A stretch of DNA of 64,000 nt from Paenibacillus aestuarii (GCF_027789125.1 NZ_JAQFVF010000002.1:62001-126000); one strand, 5' to 3'; shown: positions 8,579-18,195, numbered from the stretch's first letter. The notes: generated from the sequence alone by a model not told the origin. Numbers and translations: made by a program.

Positions 8579-9502
8579 ATGACGAGAAAAAGAATCGGAA
8601 TCATCGGATTAGGCGACATTGCGCAAAAGGTATACCTTCCCTTGTTATCGGCAAACGAGCAGGTTGAAATCGTGGGGCTGATGAGCCGGGCGGAGACGAC
8701 GGTGGAGCGGATGAAAGCTCAATACCGGGTCCGCTTTGGAACGACGGATCTGTATGAACTGCTGGATCAAGGCGTGGACGCCGTGTTCATCCATAGCCCG
8801 ACGCCGACGCATTTTAATCTGGCGATGAGGTGTCTGGAGCGGGGCGTTGCCGTCTATGTGGACAAGCCCTTGTCTTATGAGTGGGAGCAGTCGGTGGAGA
8901 TGGCGGCTTTCGCCGAGAAGAGAGGCGTGCTGCTGGCTGCGGGCTTTAACCGCAGGTTTGCTCCGCTTTATATAGAAGCGAAGGCGTGGCTGAAAGAAAC
9001 AGGCGGCTTCGATTATTGCGCAGCGGTCAAGCATCGCCTGAAGCAGCAAGGTTTTGGCGCCAAGGAAACGATGTACGACGACCTGATTCATATGCTCGAT
9101 TTGCTCCTTTGGCTGGGCGAGGAGCCGTACGAAGTGAATGCCTCTCAGCAGCAAGTGGACGAGGATGGGCGGCTGCTGCATGCCTCAGGCTCGTTAAGCT
9201 TCGGCAACGCGGTAGGCACGTACAGCATGGTTCGGCTTGCAGGCACGGATCTGGAGCGAGTCGAGCTGCATGGCAGCGGCAGGTCTGTGGAGATCACCAA
9301 TTTGGAGTCGGGGATTTTTTATGAAAAAGGCGCGATGCCGCGGCTGCGCAACTTTGGCAGTTGGGATTCGGTGCTTGCGCGAAGAGGCTTCGCCCAAGTG
9401 GTGGATCACTTTCTGCAGACGATGGATCACCCGGAACAATGTTCGATTCGCGCTGACCTTGTGTTGGACTCGCACCGGCTTGTCGAGCGGTTGTCCGTAT
9501 AA
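8579..9502 (+). CDS. Gfo/Idh/MocA-family oxidoreductase
   Basis: 307 residues. An N-terminal Rossmann fold starts with GIIGLGDIAQKVYLP. The family motif DKPLSYEWEQ (usual form EKP) follows the core, and RRFAPLY and YDDLIHMLDLLLWL lie in the C-terminal alpha/beta domain. Such proteins oxidise or reduce sugar or inositol carbons with NAD(P); the substrate cannot be read from sequence. The start at 8579 follows AGAGGAG at 8564-8570. It is a single gene with its own terminator. Confidence 0.88.
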   Translation: MTRKRIGIIGLGDIAQKVYLPLLSANEQVEIVGLMSRAETTVERMKAQYRVRFGTTDLYELLDQGVDAVFIHSPTPTHFNLAMRCLERGVAVYVDKPLSYEWEQSVEMAAFAEKRGVLLAAGFNRRFAPLYIEAKAWLKETGGFDYCAAVKHRLKQQGFGAKETMYDDLIHMLDLLLWLGEEPYEVNASQQQVDEDGRLLHASGSLSFGNAVGTYSMVRLAGTDLERVELHGSGRSVEITNLESGIFYEKGAMPRLRNFGSWDSVLARRGFAQVVDHFLQTMDHPEQCSIRADLVLDSHRLVERLSV

Positions 9503-9503
9503 C

Positions 9504-9553
9504 AAAACCACCGTCACCGCTGGCGAAAGTCAGCAGGTTGACGGTGGTTTGTT
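9504..9553. terminator. Bidirectional terminator
   Basis: AAACCACCGTCA at 9505-9516 pairs with TGACGGTGGTTT at 9539-9550, between the Gfo/Idh gene and the convergent end of gcvPB. Confidence 0.88.
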
Positions 9554-9564
9554 TATTTATTGGC

Positions 9565-11082
9565 TTAACCGCAGGAGCAGTTCAGAACCGGCTTACGCGC
9601 GGCGAGCGCTTCGTCCAGGCGGCTGACTACGGTTGTATAAGGCGCGTTTTTAACGAGCTCCGGATTGTCCTCGGCCTCTTTGGCGATGGCGATCATCGTG
9701 TCGATGAAAGCGTCCAGCGTTTGCTTGCTCTCGGTCTCGGTCGGCTCAATCATGATGCACTCCTCGACGTTGAGCGGGAAGTAGATGGTCGGCGGGTGAT
9801 AACCGAAGTCGAGCAGCCGCTTGGCGATGTCGAGCGTTCGCACGCCGAGCTTCTTCTGGCGGTTGCCGGAGAGCACGAACTCGTGCTTACAGAAGCGCGG
9901 ATGCGGCACGTCGAAGTACGGCGTCAGCTTCGCCAGCATATAGTTGGCGTTCAGGACGGCATACTCGGATACTTTGCGCAAGCCCTCCGGTCCATAAGTC
10001 CGGATGTACGTATAGGCGCGCACGAGAATGCCGAAGTTGCCGTAAAAGCCTTTGACGCGGCCAATCGATTGCGGATGGTTATGGTCAAAATAGAAGCTGC
10101 CGTCCTCGTGCTTAGCGACCAGCGGAGTCGGGAGAAACGGAATCAGCTTCATCTTGACGCCGACCGGACCCGCGCCGGGACCTCCGCCGCCATGCGGGGT
10201 GCTCATCGTCTTGTGCAGGTTGAGGTGCACGACGTCGAAGCCCATGTCGCCAGGGCGGGTAATGCCCATGATGGCGTTGGCGTTTGCGCCGTCATAGTAC
10301 AAGAGGCCGCCGGCTTCATGCACGATCTCGGCGATTTCGACGATTTGCTCTTCGAACAAGCCGAGCGTATTCGGGTTGGTTAGCATGAGCGCCGCTGTGT
10401 CAGGGCCGACGGCTTTGCGCAGCTCATCCAGATTGACAAGGCCCCGTTCGTTGGACTTGATCGTGATCGTTTCGAAGCCGGCTACCGTTGCGCTGGCCGG
10501 GTTTGTTCCATGCGCCGAGTCCGGGCAGATGACTTTGGTCCGTTTCTCACCGCGGCTTTCATGGTAGGCGCGAATCATCATCAGACCGGTCCATTCGCCG
10601 TGCGCGCCGGCTGCAGGCTGCAAAGTTACGCGATCCATGCCTGTCAGCGCCTGGAGATCGTTCTGCAGGTTGTAGAGCAGCTCCAAAGCGCCTTGCAGTG
10701 ATTCCTCCGGCTGGTATGGATGTATTTTGGCGAAGCCCGGGAAGCGGGCGACATCTTCGTTGATTTTGGGATTGTACTTCATCGTGCACGAACCAAGCGG
10801 ATAAAAACCGTTATCAATGCCGAAGTTGCGGCGGGAAAGGGCTGTGTAGTGGCGAATGACATCAACTTCGTAAACTTCAGGCAGCTCAGCCGCGGCTTGG
10901 CGTTGGAACTTTACAGGCAGCGCTTCGTTCAGGTCGATTTCCGGGACGTCAGACTCCGGCAAGGCATAGGCGACACGGCCTGGATGGCTCATTTCAAAGA
11001 TAAGCGCTTTATCGTGTGCAATCGGCGCGTTCGCAGTCGCAGTCCCAGTCGCGTTTGCAGGGATGTTGTTGTTCTCGCTCAT
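9565..11082 (-). CDS. gcvPB: Glycine dehydrogenase (decarboxylating) subunit 2
   Basis: 505 residues, subunit 2 of the split P-protein. With GcvPA it decarboxylates glycine on pyridoxal phosphate and passes the aminomethyl group to lipoyl-GcvH. The PLP lysine lies in [18 protein letters not shown]. The N-terminus is slightly extended with an Ala/Asn/Thr-rich stretch before [10 protein letters not shown]. The start codon overlaps the gcvPA stop (ATGA), implying translational coupling. It is the last gene of gcvT-gcvPA-gcvPB under the glycine riboswitch. Confidence 0.96.
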   Translation of the reverse strand: MSENNNIPANATGTATANAPIAHDKALIFEMSHPGRVAYALPESDVPEIDLNEALPVKFQRQAAAELPEVYEVDVIRHYTALSRRNFGIDNGFYPLGSCTMKYNPKINEDVARFPGFAKIHPYQPEESLQGALELLYNLQNDLQALTGMDRVTLQPAAGAHGEWTGLMMIRAYHESRGEKRTKVICPDSAHGTNPASATVAGFETITIKSNERGLVNLDELRKAVGPDTAALMLTNPNTLGLFEEQIVEIAEIVHEAGGLLYYDGANANAIMGITRPGDMGFDVVHLNLHKTMSTPHGGGGPGAGPVGVKMKLIPFLPTPLVAKHEDGSFYFDHNHPQSIGRVKGFYGNFGILVRAYTYIRTYGPEGLRKVSEYAVLNANYMLAKLTPYFDVPHPRFCKHEFVLSGNRQKKLGVRTLDIAKRLLDFGYHPPTIYFPLNVEECIMIEPTETESKQTLDAFIDTMIAIAKEAEDNPELVKNAPYTTVVSRLDEALAARKPVLNCSCG

Positions 11083-12437
11083 ATTAGCTCCTCCAATGCA
11101 GCGGCGAAGGCGTCGATGTCTTCGCGTGTTCGTTGTTCAGTGACGGCGATCAGCATGTGTCCGGCTAATTCCGGGTAATCGCGGCCGAGGTCGTAGCCGC
11201 CGATGATTCCCTGCTGCAGGAGCTTGCTGTTCAGCTCCTGCACGCTCGCGGCGCCGTCCGGCAGCTTGACGGCGAATTCATTGAAGAAGCTGCCTGTGAG
11301 CGGCAGCGTCAGCTTGCTGCTCGCGGCCAGGCGGGTGGCTGCATAGTGCGCTTTTTGGACGTTGAGCTTGCCGACGTCCCTGATGCCTTGTTTGCCCATC
11401 GTGGACAAATACACGGATGCGCACAGCGCGAGCAGCGCTTGGTTGGAACAAATATTCGACGTGGCTTTCTCCCGGCGAATATGCTGTTCCCGCGCTTGGA
11501 GCGTGAGTACGAAGCCGCGCTTGCCGGCACGGTCCACGGTTTGCCCGACGATGCGTCCCGGCATGCGGCGCATCCAGCTTTCGGCGACGGCGAAGTAGCC
11601 GCATGTCGGACCGCCGAGCGCGGCCGGGATGCCGAGCGGCTGGCAGTCGCCGACGACGATGTCGGCGCCGAGCTTGCCCGGCGCCTCCAAGAGCCCGAGC
11701 GTGAGCGGATTCGCGCTCACGACGAGCAGGGCGCCCGCGCCGTGCGCGAGCGACTCCACAGCGCCGATATCCTCCAAGCAGCCGAAGAAGTTCGGCGATT
11801 GGACGATGACGGCGGCTGTGTCGCCGCTGAGCTTGGAAGTGAGGTCTGTGAGGTCGGTCACGCCTTCCGGCGTGAGGCCGATCTCGACCACTTCCAAGTT
11901 CAGCCCGCGGGCGGTCGTGCGCAAGATCGCGCGCGCTTCGGGATGCACCGCGCGCGAGACGAGCAGACGGCTGCGCTTCGTTGCGCCGTGGGCGAGCGCG
12001 CCAGCTTCGGCCAGCGCCGTCGCGCCGTCGTACATCGAGGCGTTCGCCACCGCCATGCCGGTGAGCTCGCAGATGTACGACTGGAATTCAAAAATCGCCT
12101 GCAGCTCCCCCTGGCTTATCTCCGGCTGGTACGGCGTATATGCCGTGTAGAACTCCGAGCGCGAGATGACGTGGTTGATCACCACTGGCAGGTGGTGGTC
12201 GTAAATGCCGGCGCCGAGGAAGCAGGCATATCGGTCGAAGTCGGCGTTGCGACCGGCGAGTCCCCGCATGTAGCGCAGGAGGCTTTGCTCATCGAGTGCT
12301 TTCGATATATTCAGTTCACCTTTGAAGCGCACTTTGTCAGGAATATCTTGAAACATGTCGTCCAAGGAAGAAATGCCGATTGTCTTCATCATTTCTTTCT
12401 GGTCCTGCTCGGTAATCGGTAAATAGCGATGCTTCAT
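11079..12437 (-). CDS. gcvPA: Glycine dehydrogenase (decarboxylating) subunit 1
   Basis: 452 residues, the normal length for subunit 1 of the split P-protein. It forms the heterotetrameric glycine decarboxylase with GcvPB. Typical segments are [16 protein letters not shown] at the start, [15 protein letters not shown], and [11 protein letters not shown]. The ATG at 12437 starts the conserved N-terminus; GGAG lies 12 bases upstream, a longer gap than usual. The gene lies 31 bp after gcvT and overlaps gcvPB by 4 bp. Confidence 0.96.
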   Translation of the reverse strand: MKHRYLPITEQDQKEMMKTIGISSLDDMFQDIPDKVRFKGELNISKALDEQSLLRYMRGLAGRNADFDRYACFLGAGIYDHHLPVVINHVISRSEFYTAYTPYQPEISQGELQAIFEFQSYICELTGMAVANASMYDGATALAEAGALAHGATKRSRLLVSRAVHPEARAILRTTARGLNLEVVEIGLTPEGVTDLTDLTSKLSGDTAAVIVQSPNFFGCLEDIGAVESLAHGAGALLVVSANPLTLGLLEAPGKLGADIVVGDCQPLGIPAALGGPTCGYFAVAESWMRRMPGRIVGQTVDRAGKRGFVLTLQAREQHIRREKATSNICSNQALLALCASVYLSTMGKQGIRDVGKLNVQKAHYAATRLAASSKLTLPLTGSFFNEFAVKLPDGAASVQELNSKLLQQGIIGGYDLGRDYPELAGHMLIAVTEQRTREDIDAFAAALEELI

Positions 12438-12468
12438 GATGGCAGTAAGCTCCTCTCGTGGCGGGCGG

Positions 12469-13560
12469 TTATGATTTTCTTTTATAAAACGGCGTGGCAA
12501 CGACCTTGGCTTTAACCTGGTTGCCGCGAATTTCCACAAACAACTCGGTGCCGGGCGCGCTGTAAGCGGCGTCGATCAGGGCTAAGCCCACATTCGTTTT
12601 GAACGTTGGAGACTGTGTGCCTGTTGTCACTTCGCCGATTTGTTTGCCCTCCGCATAGACCGGATAGTGCGAGCGCGGGATACCGCGGTCAATCATTTCG
12701 ATGCCGACAAGCTTGCGCGGCGTACCGTTCGCTTTTTGCCCGGCGATGACGTCACGGCCGATAAAATCCCCTTTATCCAGCTTCACGAAAAAGGCGAGTC
12801 CGGCTTCAAGCGGTGTGATATTCGCGCTTAGCTCTTGGCCGTATAGCGGGAGGCGAGCTTCAAACCGCAGCGTATCTCTAGCACCGAGCCCTGCCGGCAC
12901 GAGTCCGTCCGCTTGCCCGGCATCGAGCAGAAGCTTCCACAGTTTGACGGCGTCGTGCTCGCTCACGTACAGTTCAAACCCGTCCTCGCCGGTATACCCG
13001 GTGCGCGATACGAGCGCTTGAATGCCAGATACATTCACGTCCTGAAAAAAGCGAAACGCTTTTAAGGAGTGGAGGGGGGCATCGGTCAATTTGTTTAAAA
13101 TGTGCTCGGCATGCGGGCCTTGAAGGGCCAGCATGGCGGTTTCGTCGGAGATGTTGGTCAGCGCTACGTCACCGTTCAGGTTATTTCGCATCCAGTCCAA
13201 ATCTTTGTCAATGTTCGAGGCGTTAATGACCAGCATGTAATGGTCTTCCCCCAGCTTGTAGACGAGCAGATCATCCACAACGCCGCCGTTTGGGTAGCAC
13301 ATTAAGCTGTACTGGCACTGGCCGGTTTCCAGCTTGGCGACATCGTTGGTTGTCAGGTTCTGCAAAAATGACAGGGCATCGCTTCCCGTTACCCGGACTT
13401 CTCCCATATGCGATACGTCAAACAGCCCGGCTAGCTGTCTCACGGCATCATGTTCTTTTTGAATTCCCGTAAACTGCACGGGAAGCTCCCAGCCTCCGAA
13501 ATCAATGACTCGCGCTCCATGCTCGGCATAAACCGGATAGAGCGGTGTTCGTTTCAGCAT
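12469..13560 (-). CDS. gcvT: Aminomethyltransferase, T-protein of the glycine cleavage system
   Basis: 363 residues, full length. It moves the methylene group from aminomethyl-lipoyl GcvH to tetrahydrofolate, giving methylene-THF and ammonia. Family segments include [26 protein letters not shown], the substrate-site Asp in [12 protein letters not shown], and [14 protein letters not shown]. It is first in the gcvT-gcvPA-gcvPB operon, directly behind the riboswitch terminator. gcvH is not in the operon but lies divergently at 14078. Confidence 0.96.
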   Translation of the reverse strand: MLKRTPLYPVYAEHGARVIDFGGWELPVQFTGIQKEHDAVRQLAGLFDVSHMGEVRVTGSDALSFLQNLTTNDVAKLETGQCQYSLMCYPNGGVVDDLLVYKLGEDHYMLVINASNIDKDLDWMRNNLNGDVALTNISDETAMLALQGPHAEHILNKLTDAPLHSLKAFRFFQDVNVSGIQALVSRTGYTGEDGFELYVSEHDAVKLWKLLLDAGQADGLVPAGLGARDTLRFEARLPLYGQELSANITPLEAGLAFFVKLDKGDFIGRDVIAGQKANGTPRKLVGIEMIDRGIPRSHYPVYAEGKQIGEVTTGTQSPTFKTNVGLALIDAAYSAPGTELFVEIRGNQVKAKVVATPFYKRKS

Positions 13561-13611
13561 GCTCGTTCCTCGCCTTCCATCCTCGTGTGTAGTCGTCCCG
13601 AATTATTTTGC

Positions 13612-13663
13612 CCAAAAAGCAAAAAAGAGCAAAAAGTACGCATCACAAATACATACTTTTTGC
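13612..13663 (-). terminator. Intrinsic terminator of the glycine riboswitch
   Basis: On the minus strand GCAAAAAGTA (from 13663) pairs with TACTTTTTGC (to 13629) and is followed by T-rich sequence. It sits just after the second aptamer and about 50 bases before gcvT, so it is probably the expression platform. Confidence 0.75.
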
Positions 13664-13905
13664 CCTGTCCTTTGTACCTGAGAGTTACCTTGTCTACACC
13701 TTGAGTGCCAGCCAAGTTTCCCCTTGGGTGTCCGGTCTGCCGCCGCTGATTAGGCCGCTGCTTGCCGAAGCTCTCCAGAGTTGCGTCCGATACAGGTCCT
13801 TTTGCCTGAGAGATTCACCACCATGTGGCTTACTCCTTCGGCGCCGCGCTGCTATTACTGCCTTGCTGCATGCTCCCTTGCGGTCTCTCCCTGTACCCTC
13901 ATTCG
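13664..13905 (-). ncRNA. Tandem glycine riboswitch
   Basis: The minus strand holds two glycine aptamers in series. Each starts with a G-rich purine stretch (GGGAGAGAC near 13890; GGAGAGC near 13775) and closes with the conserved CTCTCAGGCAAAAGGAC and CTCTCAGGTACAAAGGAC segments. A short linker joins them. Glycine binding to such RNAs normally turns the gcv operon on by preventing termination, and a hairpin with a T-run follows. Aptamer edges are estimated by eye. Confidence 0.93.
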
Positions 13906-13933
13906 CGAAATATTCAGTTATATTCACTGTATT

Positions 13934-13964
13934 ATTATGTGCCCAGATTGGTGCAAAATGTCAA
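13934..13964 (-). promoter_or_regulatory. Putative promoter of the gcv operon
   Basis: Minus-strand TTGACA (13964-13959) and CATAAT (13939-13934) are separated by 19 bases and lie just upstream of the glycine riboswitch. The spacing is longer than ideal. Confidence 0.45.
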
Positions 13965-14077
13965 CTGGAACTTTTCCGAAAAAGGTTATCTCTCTTGTGC
14001 AGGATCACAACTTGACTTTCAGCTTTCTGTTAGATTAAGCTAAAAGCAAAATTTGCTGGTAAGCGAGGCGTGAAGCG

Positions 14078-14470
14078 ATGAGTCAAGTACAAGCCAATTT
14101 GTTATACACCAAAGAGCATGAGTGGGTGGAAAAGCTTTCGGATACCGTTGTTCGCGTAGGCATTACGGACTTTGCACAGGATCAGCTGGGCGATATCGTG
14201 TTTGTTGAGCTTCCTAAAACGGGGACGGCGATTACCGCCAATGACAGCATTGGCAGCGTAGAGTCTGTCAAAACAGTTTCGGACATTTTCTCTCCGGTAT
14301 CCGGTAAAGTGGCGGCTATCAACGGCGCGCTTGAAGGCTCGCCGGAGCTAGTGAACAGCAGCCCATACGGCGAAGGCTGGATGGTGGAAGTTGAGATTTC
14401 CGGCAGCGATGCGCTAGAGGGTCTGCTTACTGCAGCTGAGTACGAAGCATATATCGGCAGCGATAGCTAG
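14078..14470 (+). CDS. gcvH: Glycine cleavage system H protein
   Basis: 130 residues, full length. It carries the lipoyl arm that shuttles the aminomethyl group between P-, T- and L-proteins. The lipoylation lysine is K66 in SVESVKTVSDI. It is divergent from gcvT with about 500 bp between them, holding the riboswitch. gcvH has no riboswitch of its own, so it is uncoupled from the glycine switch. In Bacillus, GcvH also serves in lipoate assembly, which fits separate expression. The next gene follows after 28 bp. Confidence 0.95.
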   Translation: MSQVQANLLYTKEHEWVEKLSDTVVRVGITDFAQDQLGDIVFVELPKTGTAITANDSIGSVESVKTVSDIFSPVSGKVAAINGALEGSPELVNSSPYGEGWMVEVEISGSDALEGLLTAAEYEAYIGSDS

Positions 14471-14498
14471 GTTATCAGGAACTGGAGGAGCAGTGTCC

Positions 14499-15092
14499 AT
14501 GTTATTTGGAGATAAGCCTCAGGACCGGAACGACCGTGTTCCACCAGGGCAAACGTTGACGCAAGGGTTTCCTGTCCTTCACTATGGGTCCGTGCCCTAT
14601 TATAACGATATGAGCAAGTGGAACCTGAAGGTGTTCGGGCTCGTTGAAGAGGAGTTTACGATTTCGTACAAAGATTTTATGGCTATCCCCCGCAGAACGT
14701 TCACGAACGACATTCACTGCGTTACCACATGGTCCAAGTTGGATAACGTATGGGAAGGCGTCGCAGTGGCGGATATCATGAACAAGGTGAAGGTGAAGCC
14801 GGAGGCTACCCATGTCATGCTTCATGCGGAGCATGGCTGGACGACGAATTTGCCGCTGGAGGACTTCCTGCGTGAAACTTCATTTTTTGCCGTCAAGCAT
14901 AATGGACAGTTATTGACTCCCGATCACGGTTATCCGGTTCGGATGGTTGTGCCGCATCTGTATTTCTGGAAGAGCGCCAAGTGGCTGCGTGGCATTGAGC
15001 TGATGCCCAAGGATAAGCCGGGTTTCTGGGAGCGGAACGGGTACCATATGTATGGAGATCCTTGGCAAGAAGAGAGATACGATTTTGATTGA
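14499..15092 (+). CDS. Sulfite-oxidase-like molybdopterin oxidoreductase
   Basis: 197 residues forming a single oxidoreductase molybdopterin-binding domain of the sulfite oxidase type (YuiH-like). The conserved cysteine that binds Mo lies in DIHCVTTWSKLDN, and cofactor-contact segments are LRETSFFAVKH and GYPVRMVVPHLYFWKSAKWLRG. There is no dimerisation domain, heme domain or Tat signal, so it is probably cytosolic; the substrate is unknown. The ATG at 14499 is favoured over the GTG at 14493 because GGAGGAG at 14484-14490 is 8 bases away. It probably forms a transcript with gcvH. Confidence 0.88.
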   Translation: MLFGDKPQDRNDRVPPGQTLTQGFPVLHYGSVPYYNDMSKWNLKVFGLVEEEFTISYKDFMAIPRRTFTNDIHCVTTWSKLDNVWEGVAVADIMNKVKVKPEATHVMLHAEHGWTTNLPLEDFLRETSFFAVKHNGQLLTPDHGYPVRMVVPHLYFWKSAKWLRGIELMPKDKPGFWERNGYHMYGDPWQEERYDFD

Positions 15093-15110
15093 ATAGGTTC
15101 ATTCGGTATT

Positions 15111-15137
15111 AAATCCGGGGGCTTCCCGGATTTTTTT
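15111..15137 (+). terminator. Terminator after the molybdoenzyme gene
   Basis: AAATCCGGG at 15111-15119 pairs with CCCGGATTT at 15125-15133 and is followed by T residues. Confidence 0.88.
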
Positions 15138-15266
15138 GTTTTGCGTGATAGAACTTTGTAATCACTTTTTGATATCGTAGCAAGGGGCAAAGAGCGTCGT
15201 GTAAGGGACGGATATGAAATTAGAACAGATTGGCATGATTACGTAGATGAATTATTTTAAATAATC

Positions 15267-15297
15267 AAAAGCGCTGACGAAAGGTCGGCGCTTTTTT
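15267..15297 (+). terminator. Second hairpin with T-run, no gene attached
   Basis: AAAAGCGCTGAC, a GAAA loop, then GGTCGGCGCTTTTTT. It lies 130 bp beyond the previous terminator. The stretch between (15138-15266) has no coding region or known RNA that I can recognise. Confidence 0.7.
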
Positions 15298-15374
15298 ATC
15301 CGAACAAATTTGAACCAACCCCTGACACTTTTCCGTCTCATTCATAGCCGTAAGTTGAAAGAAGGATGGAATAG

Positions 15375-15767
15375 ATGCCAGCTCGCTTTAAATACGCTGC
15401 AGCGGTTATAGTTTGTATAGGATTAGGCCTGGGCTCCAGACAGTTCGCGGATATCTTGCCGCCGCTTGTCGCTGAACATGCCGGCGATATGCTGTGGGCG
15501 AGTATGGTCTATTTTGGATTCCGATTTGTAGGCATCCACCGCGGATTGGCGTGGTCAGCATGGCTAAGTATTGTGTTCAGCTTCGCCATCGAGTTCAGCC
15601 AGTTAATAACTGCGGACTGGATCATCCGTATTAGAAATACAGTGCTGGGCGCTCTTATTTTGGGCAAAGGATTTTTGTATGTAGATTTGGTGCGGTATGT
15701 GTGCGGGATCGGTTTGGCTTTAATAATAGATTTGGTTGGGCTAAAGAAGATTTCCAGGCCTGCCTGA
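15375..15767 (+). CDS. DUF2809-type membrane protein
   Basis: 130 residues with four predicted transmembrane segments (about 5-22, 37-55, 60-80, 85-120). The family pattern is visible: GLGSRQF near the start, LWASMVYFGFRF and SFAIEFSQL in the core, and RNTVLGALILGKGFLYVDLVRY at the end. Members are small integral membrane proteins of unknown function. GAAAGAAGG precedes the ATG. It is followed after 40 bp by another small membrane protein. Confidence 0.8.
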   Translation: MPARFKYAAAVIVCIGLGLGSRQFADILPPLVAEHAGDMLWASMVYFGFRFVGIHRGLAWSAWLSIVFSFAIEFSQLITADWIIRIRNTVLGALILGKGFLYVDLVRYVCGIGLALIIDLVGLKKISRPA

Positions 15768-15807
15768 CCGAAACGCTGAAACGATAACAGAAAGCGGTGG
15801 TGACGTA

Positions 15808-16212
15808 ATGGCAGATTGGATGCAGGTTCCAGCTATCCTAATTTCGATCATATTAGGTGCAATTGCTATTTTTCAACTTTTGCTGTTCCTGGGCTTTCCA
15901 CTAGGGGAATATGGCTGGGGCGGTAAACATGCAGGCGTGCTGCCGCCAAGGCTGCGCATGATGAGTTTGCCCTCTGCCGTGCTGCTAGTGTTCATGAGCT
16001 TGATTTTTCTTATTCATACGCATGTGGTGTCGAGTGACCTGCTTGTCATGCCAACGCAAATTCTTGTATGGATCATTACGATCTTTCTTGCCGTGAACAC
16101 GTTAGGGAACTTGGCATCAAAAAGTAAAAAGGAACGGCTCGTGATGACGCCGCTGTCAGGGCTTGCCTGTTTGTTAAGTTTAACGGTGGCGATTTTCACA
16201 GGAATTGGATAG
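15808..16212 (+). CDS. Small hypothetical membrane protein
   Basis: 134 residues with four hydrophobic segments (about 7-30, 51-70, 80-98, 112-132). I recognise no family motif. A short loop GEYGWGGKHAGVLPPRLR lies between the first two segments. A purine-rich site (AAAGCGGTGGTGA) is upstream. It probably shares a transcript with the DUF2809 gene; function unknown. Confidence 0.7.
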   Translation: MADWMQVPAILISIILGAIAIFQLLLFLGFPLGEYGWGGKHAGVLPPRLRMMSLPSAVLLVFMSLIFLIHTHVVSSDLLVMPTQILVWIITIFLAVNTLGNLASKSKKERLVMTPLSGLACLLSLTVAIFTGIG

Positions 16213-16538
16213 TGCATATGTATATCCAGACCGAAGTTGGTACACAATAAGCTTCGACGGTGATATAGAGAGGTGTCGTGTCGCATTCCATTAACCATGG
16301 ATTTGAATTGAATCTGTATGGAAGCGAGGAGATGTGCCGCACGTTATATTTATGTGGTTTTCAACTGCAATAAATGTGATGAGGTAGAGATCTAGCCAAG
16401 TAAGGTTCAAGGCAAAGTGGCCAACAAATCTGGTTCACCGTCAAGAAGGACTCCGAGAGGAGTCCTTTTTATTTGCGCGTAATAAGCGGCTCGGCAGTTG
16501 GAGATGATAGATTTAATCTAGCTGGGGTGGGGTCGAGT
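16213..16538. other. Intergenic stretch with a possible decayed short gene
   Basis: No intact gene. One plus-strand frame near 16353-16400 reads YVVFNCNKCDEVEI, a zinc-ribbon-like start, then hits TAG and continues as PSKVQGKVANKSG up to the terminator at 16446. This may be a degraded small zinc-ribbon protein. The stop-broken frame is what I see; the interpretation is weak. Confidence 0.3.
16446..16471 (+). terminator. Stand-alone terminator
   Basis: AAGGACTCC at 16446-16454, a GAGA loop and GGAGTCCTT at 16459-16467 followed by T residues. It lies 230 bp after the nearest upstream stop codon. Confidence 0.85.
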
Positions 16539-17060
16539 ATGCATTTTGCGCTTGCCGTGTTTATTGTGATTGTTGTATGGGCTAGAGGGGTTTGGCGGGA
16601 ATGGAGCACCTTTCATCACACGATGATGTTTTTTGCACTCGGCAATGTGACTTACAATTTTATTACTGCCAATTACTTTTTGTGGAAAATGAAACCTGAC
16701 ATTTTCCCGAATCACAGCATCACGGAGCTCGTATATACGTTTGTGATTTTTCCGGCGACGGCCCTGCTTTTTTTAGCGAAGTACCCTGTAACTCCCAAAA
16801 AGATTGTGCTGCATAACCTGATATGGATTGCGATCTACGCCGGATTTGAGTTGTTGTTTTTCGTCTGCGGCAGGATGGTTTATCAACATGGATGGAATTT
16901 GTGGTGGTCTATTATTTTTGACATCACGATGTTTCCTATTTTGCGTCTGCACTTTAAACGTCCGCTGATGGCGTACACGATTTCCGTATTTCTATGCATC
17001 TTTTGGATTTGGATGTTTCATGTGCCTGTCAACGTGCCGATCGAAAATAGAGGCGGTTAA
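16539..17060 (+). CDS. CBO0543-like membrane protein
   Basis: 173 residues with about five transmembrane segments. It resembles the CBO0543 family of Bacillota membrane proteins: FHHTMMFFALGNVTYNFITANYFLW early, then EGxPNHSITELVYTFVIFP-like and WNLWWSIIFDITMFPILRLHF. Function unknown. I start at the ATG at 16539, which follows GGGGTGGGG; the frame stays open 66 bases upstream without a better site. G+C is lower than in nearby metabolic genes. Confidence 0.72.
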   Translation: MHFALAVFIVIVVWARGVWREWSTFHHTMMFFALGNVTYNFITANYFLWKMKPDIFPNHSITELVYTFVIFPATALLFLAKYPVTPKKIVLHNLIWIAIYAGFELLFFVCGRMVYQHGWNLWWSIIFDITMFPILRLHFKRPLMAYTISVFLCIFWIWMFHVPVNVPIENRGG

Positions 17061-17141
17061 GTGAAACGAAATGAAAACTGCTGCGTAAAAAATGTATAGA
17101 CTCGCAGCGAGCAGGCTGCAGTTAAATTTGATTCGATCCTA

Positions 17142-18160
17142 ATGGAGGAAAATGTGGACCCTGAGCCGAGTAAAGAAACGTTGATTGATTTATTAAAGAA
17201 AGGAAATACCTCTTCACTGCTTGCCATGCTGGGAAATGTGGTGATCGCTATTATCAAAGGTGTTGCCGCCGTGTTAAGCGGAAGCGGGGCCATGTTCGCC
17301 TCGACGATGCATTCGATTGCCGACTCTGTGAATCAAGGATTTGTATTTGCGGGCAGTATTTTGGCCGAAAAGAAGCCGACGCGCCGATTCCCTACCGGAT
17401 TTGGCCTGGCCGGGTTATTAATCTTTTTTGTATGGTTGCCGTTATTGTTGTCACGATCATGGCTTATGAAACCATTCGTGAAGGGATTCATCTCTTGCAG
17501 CATCCCGCTGCTGCGCATGGATTTTGGCTGAATGCGATTGTACTCATTATTTCGATTGTGATTGATGGACTTGTTCTGTGGAAAGTAATGAAAAGCATTG
17601 GCAAAGAAACGCGCTCCTACGCCAAAGGATGGACGATCGTTCCTACAGCATTCAAACATGTAAGCAAGGCGGCGCCACCTACGCGTCTCGTATTTTATGA
17701 GGATCTGGTTGCTACGTTGGGCGGAGCACTTGCGTTGGTCGCGGTTGTGGTCACTTCATTTACCAGCTTTGAGCTGATCGATGGGATTTCGACGTTGCTT
17801 ATTGGCTTGTTAATGGTGGGCGTAGCCTTCCGCGTCGGTTATGACAATATGGTCGGCCTTATCGGTGTTGCGGCGCCTCAAGATGTCGAAGAGCGGATTG
17901 CTGCTATCATTTTGGCCGATGTGGACGTAACGGATATCTATCAGATGCGTATCATCCAAGAGGGAAAATATTACCACGTGGAAGGGCTGATCGAGCTGCG
18001 CAAAGGGTTAACTTTGGCGGCTGCCGACGATATTAAATTCCGCGTGCGGGATAAGCTGCTTGAGGATTCCGACATCTCGGACGTTACCCTTGGTATCATT
18101 GAAGATAACGGCGTGAAGAACTGGGCGCCAGAGCTTACGGCTAAGGTTGCCTTGAAATAG
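17142..18160 (+). pseudogene. Cation diffusion facilitator transporter, frameshifted
   Basis: Two overlapping frames together make a full CDF transporter of about 335 residues. The first frame (to about 17411) encodes the N-terminus and early membrane helices (GNVVIAIIKGVAAVLSGSGAM, HSIADSVNQG). The second frame encodes the remaining helices and the cytosolic domain (HGFWLNAIVLIISIVIDG, EDLVATLGGALAL, YYHVEGLIELRKGL). TGGCC occurs twice in tandem at 17402-17411; removing one copy restores one frame reading FGRVINLFCMVAVIVV, the form expected in the family. Intact members export divalent metals such as Zn or Fe. Either ATG 17142 or GTG 17154 could be the start. Confidence 0.88.
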
Positions 18161-18165
18161 ATGTG

Positions 18166-18195
18166 AAAAAGCCACTCGCTAGAGTGGCTTTTTTT
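18166..18195. terminator. Bidirectional terminator after the CDF gene
   Basis: AAAAAGCCACTC, a GCTA loop, and GAGTGGCTTTTTTT. It also lies just beyond the end of the convergent luciferase-like gene. Confidence 0.88.

Noticed and set aside
9538..10383. A 281-codon plus-strand frame opposite gcvPB
   Set aside because: It starts in the terminator, has no family-like motif and lies opposite a certain gene.
11346..12422. A 358-codon plus-strand frame opposite gcvPA
   Set aside because: It is an Arg/Ala-rich shadow typical of GC-rich antisense frames; gcvPA is certain.
15213..15248. A 10-codon plus-strand frame after AAGGGACGG before the isolated hairpin at 15267
   Set aside because: Too short and featureless to support as a peptide or leader.
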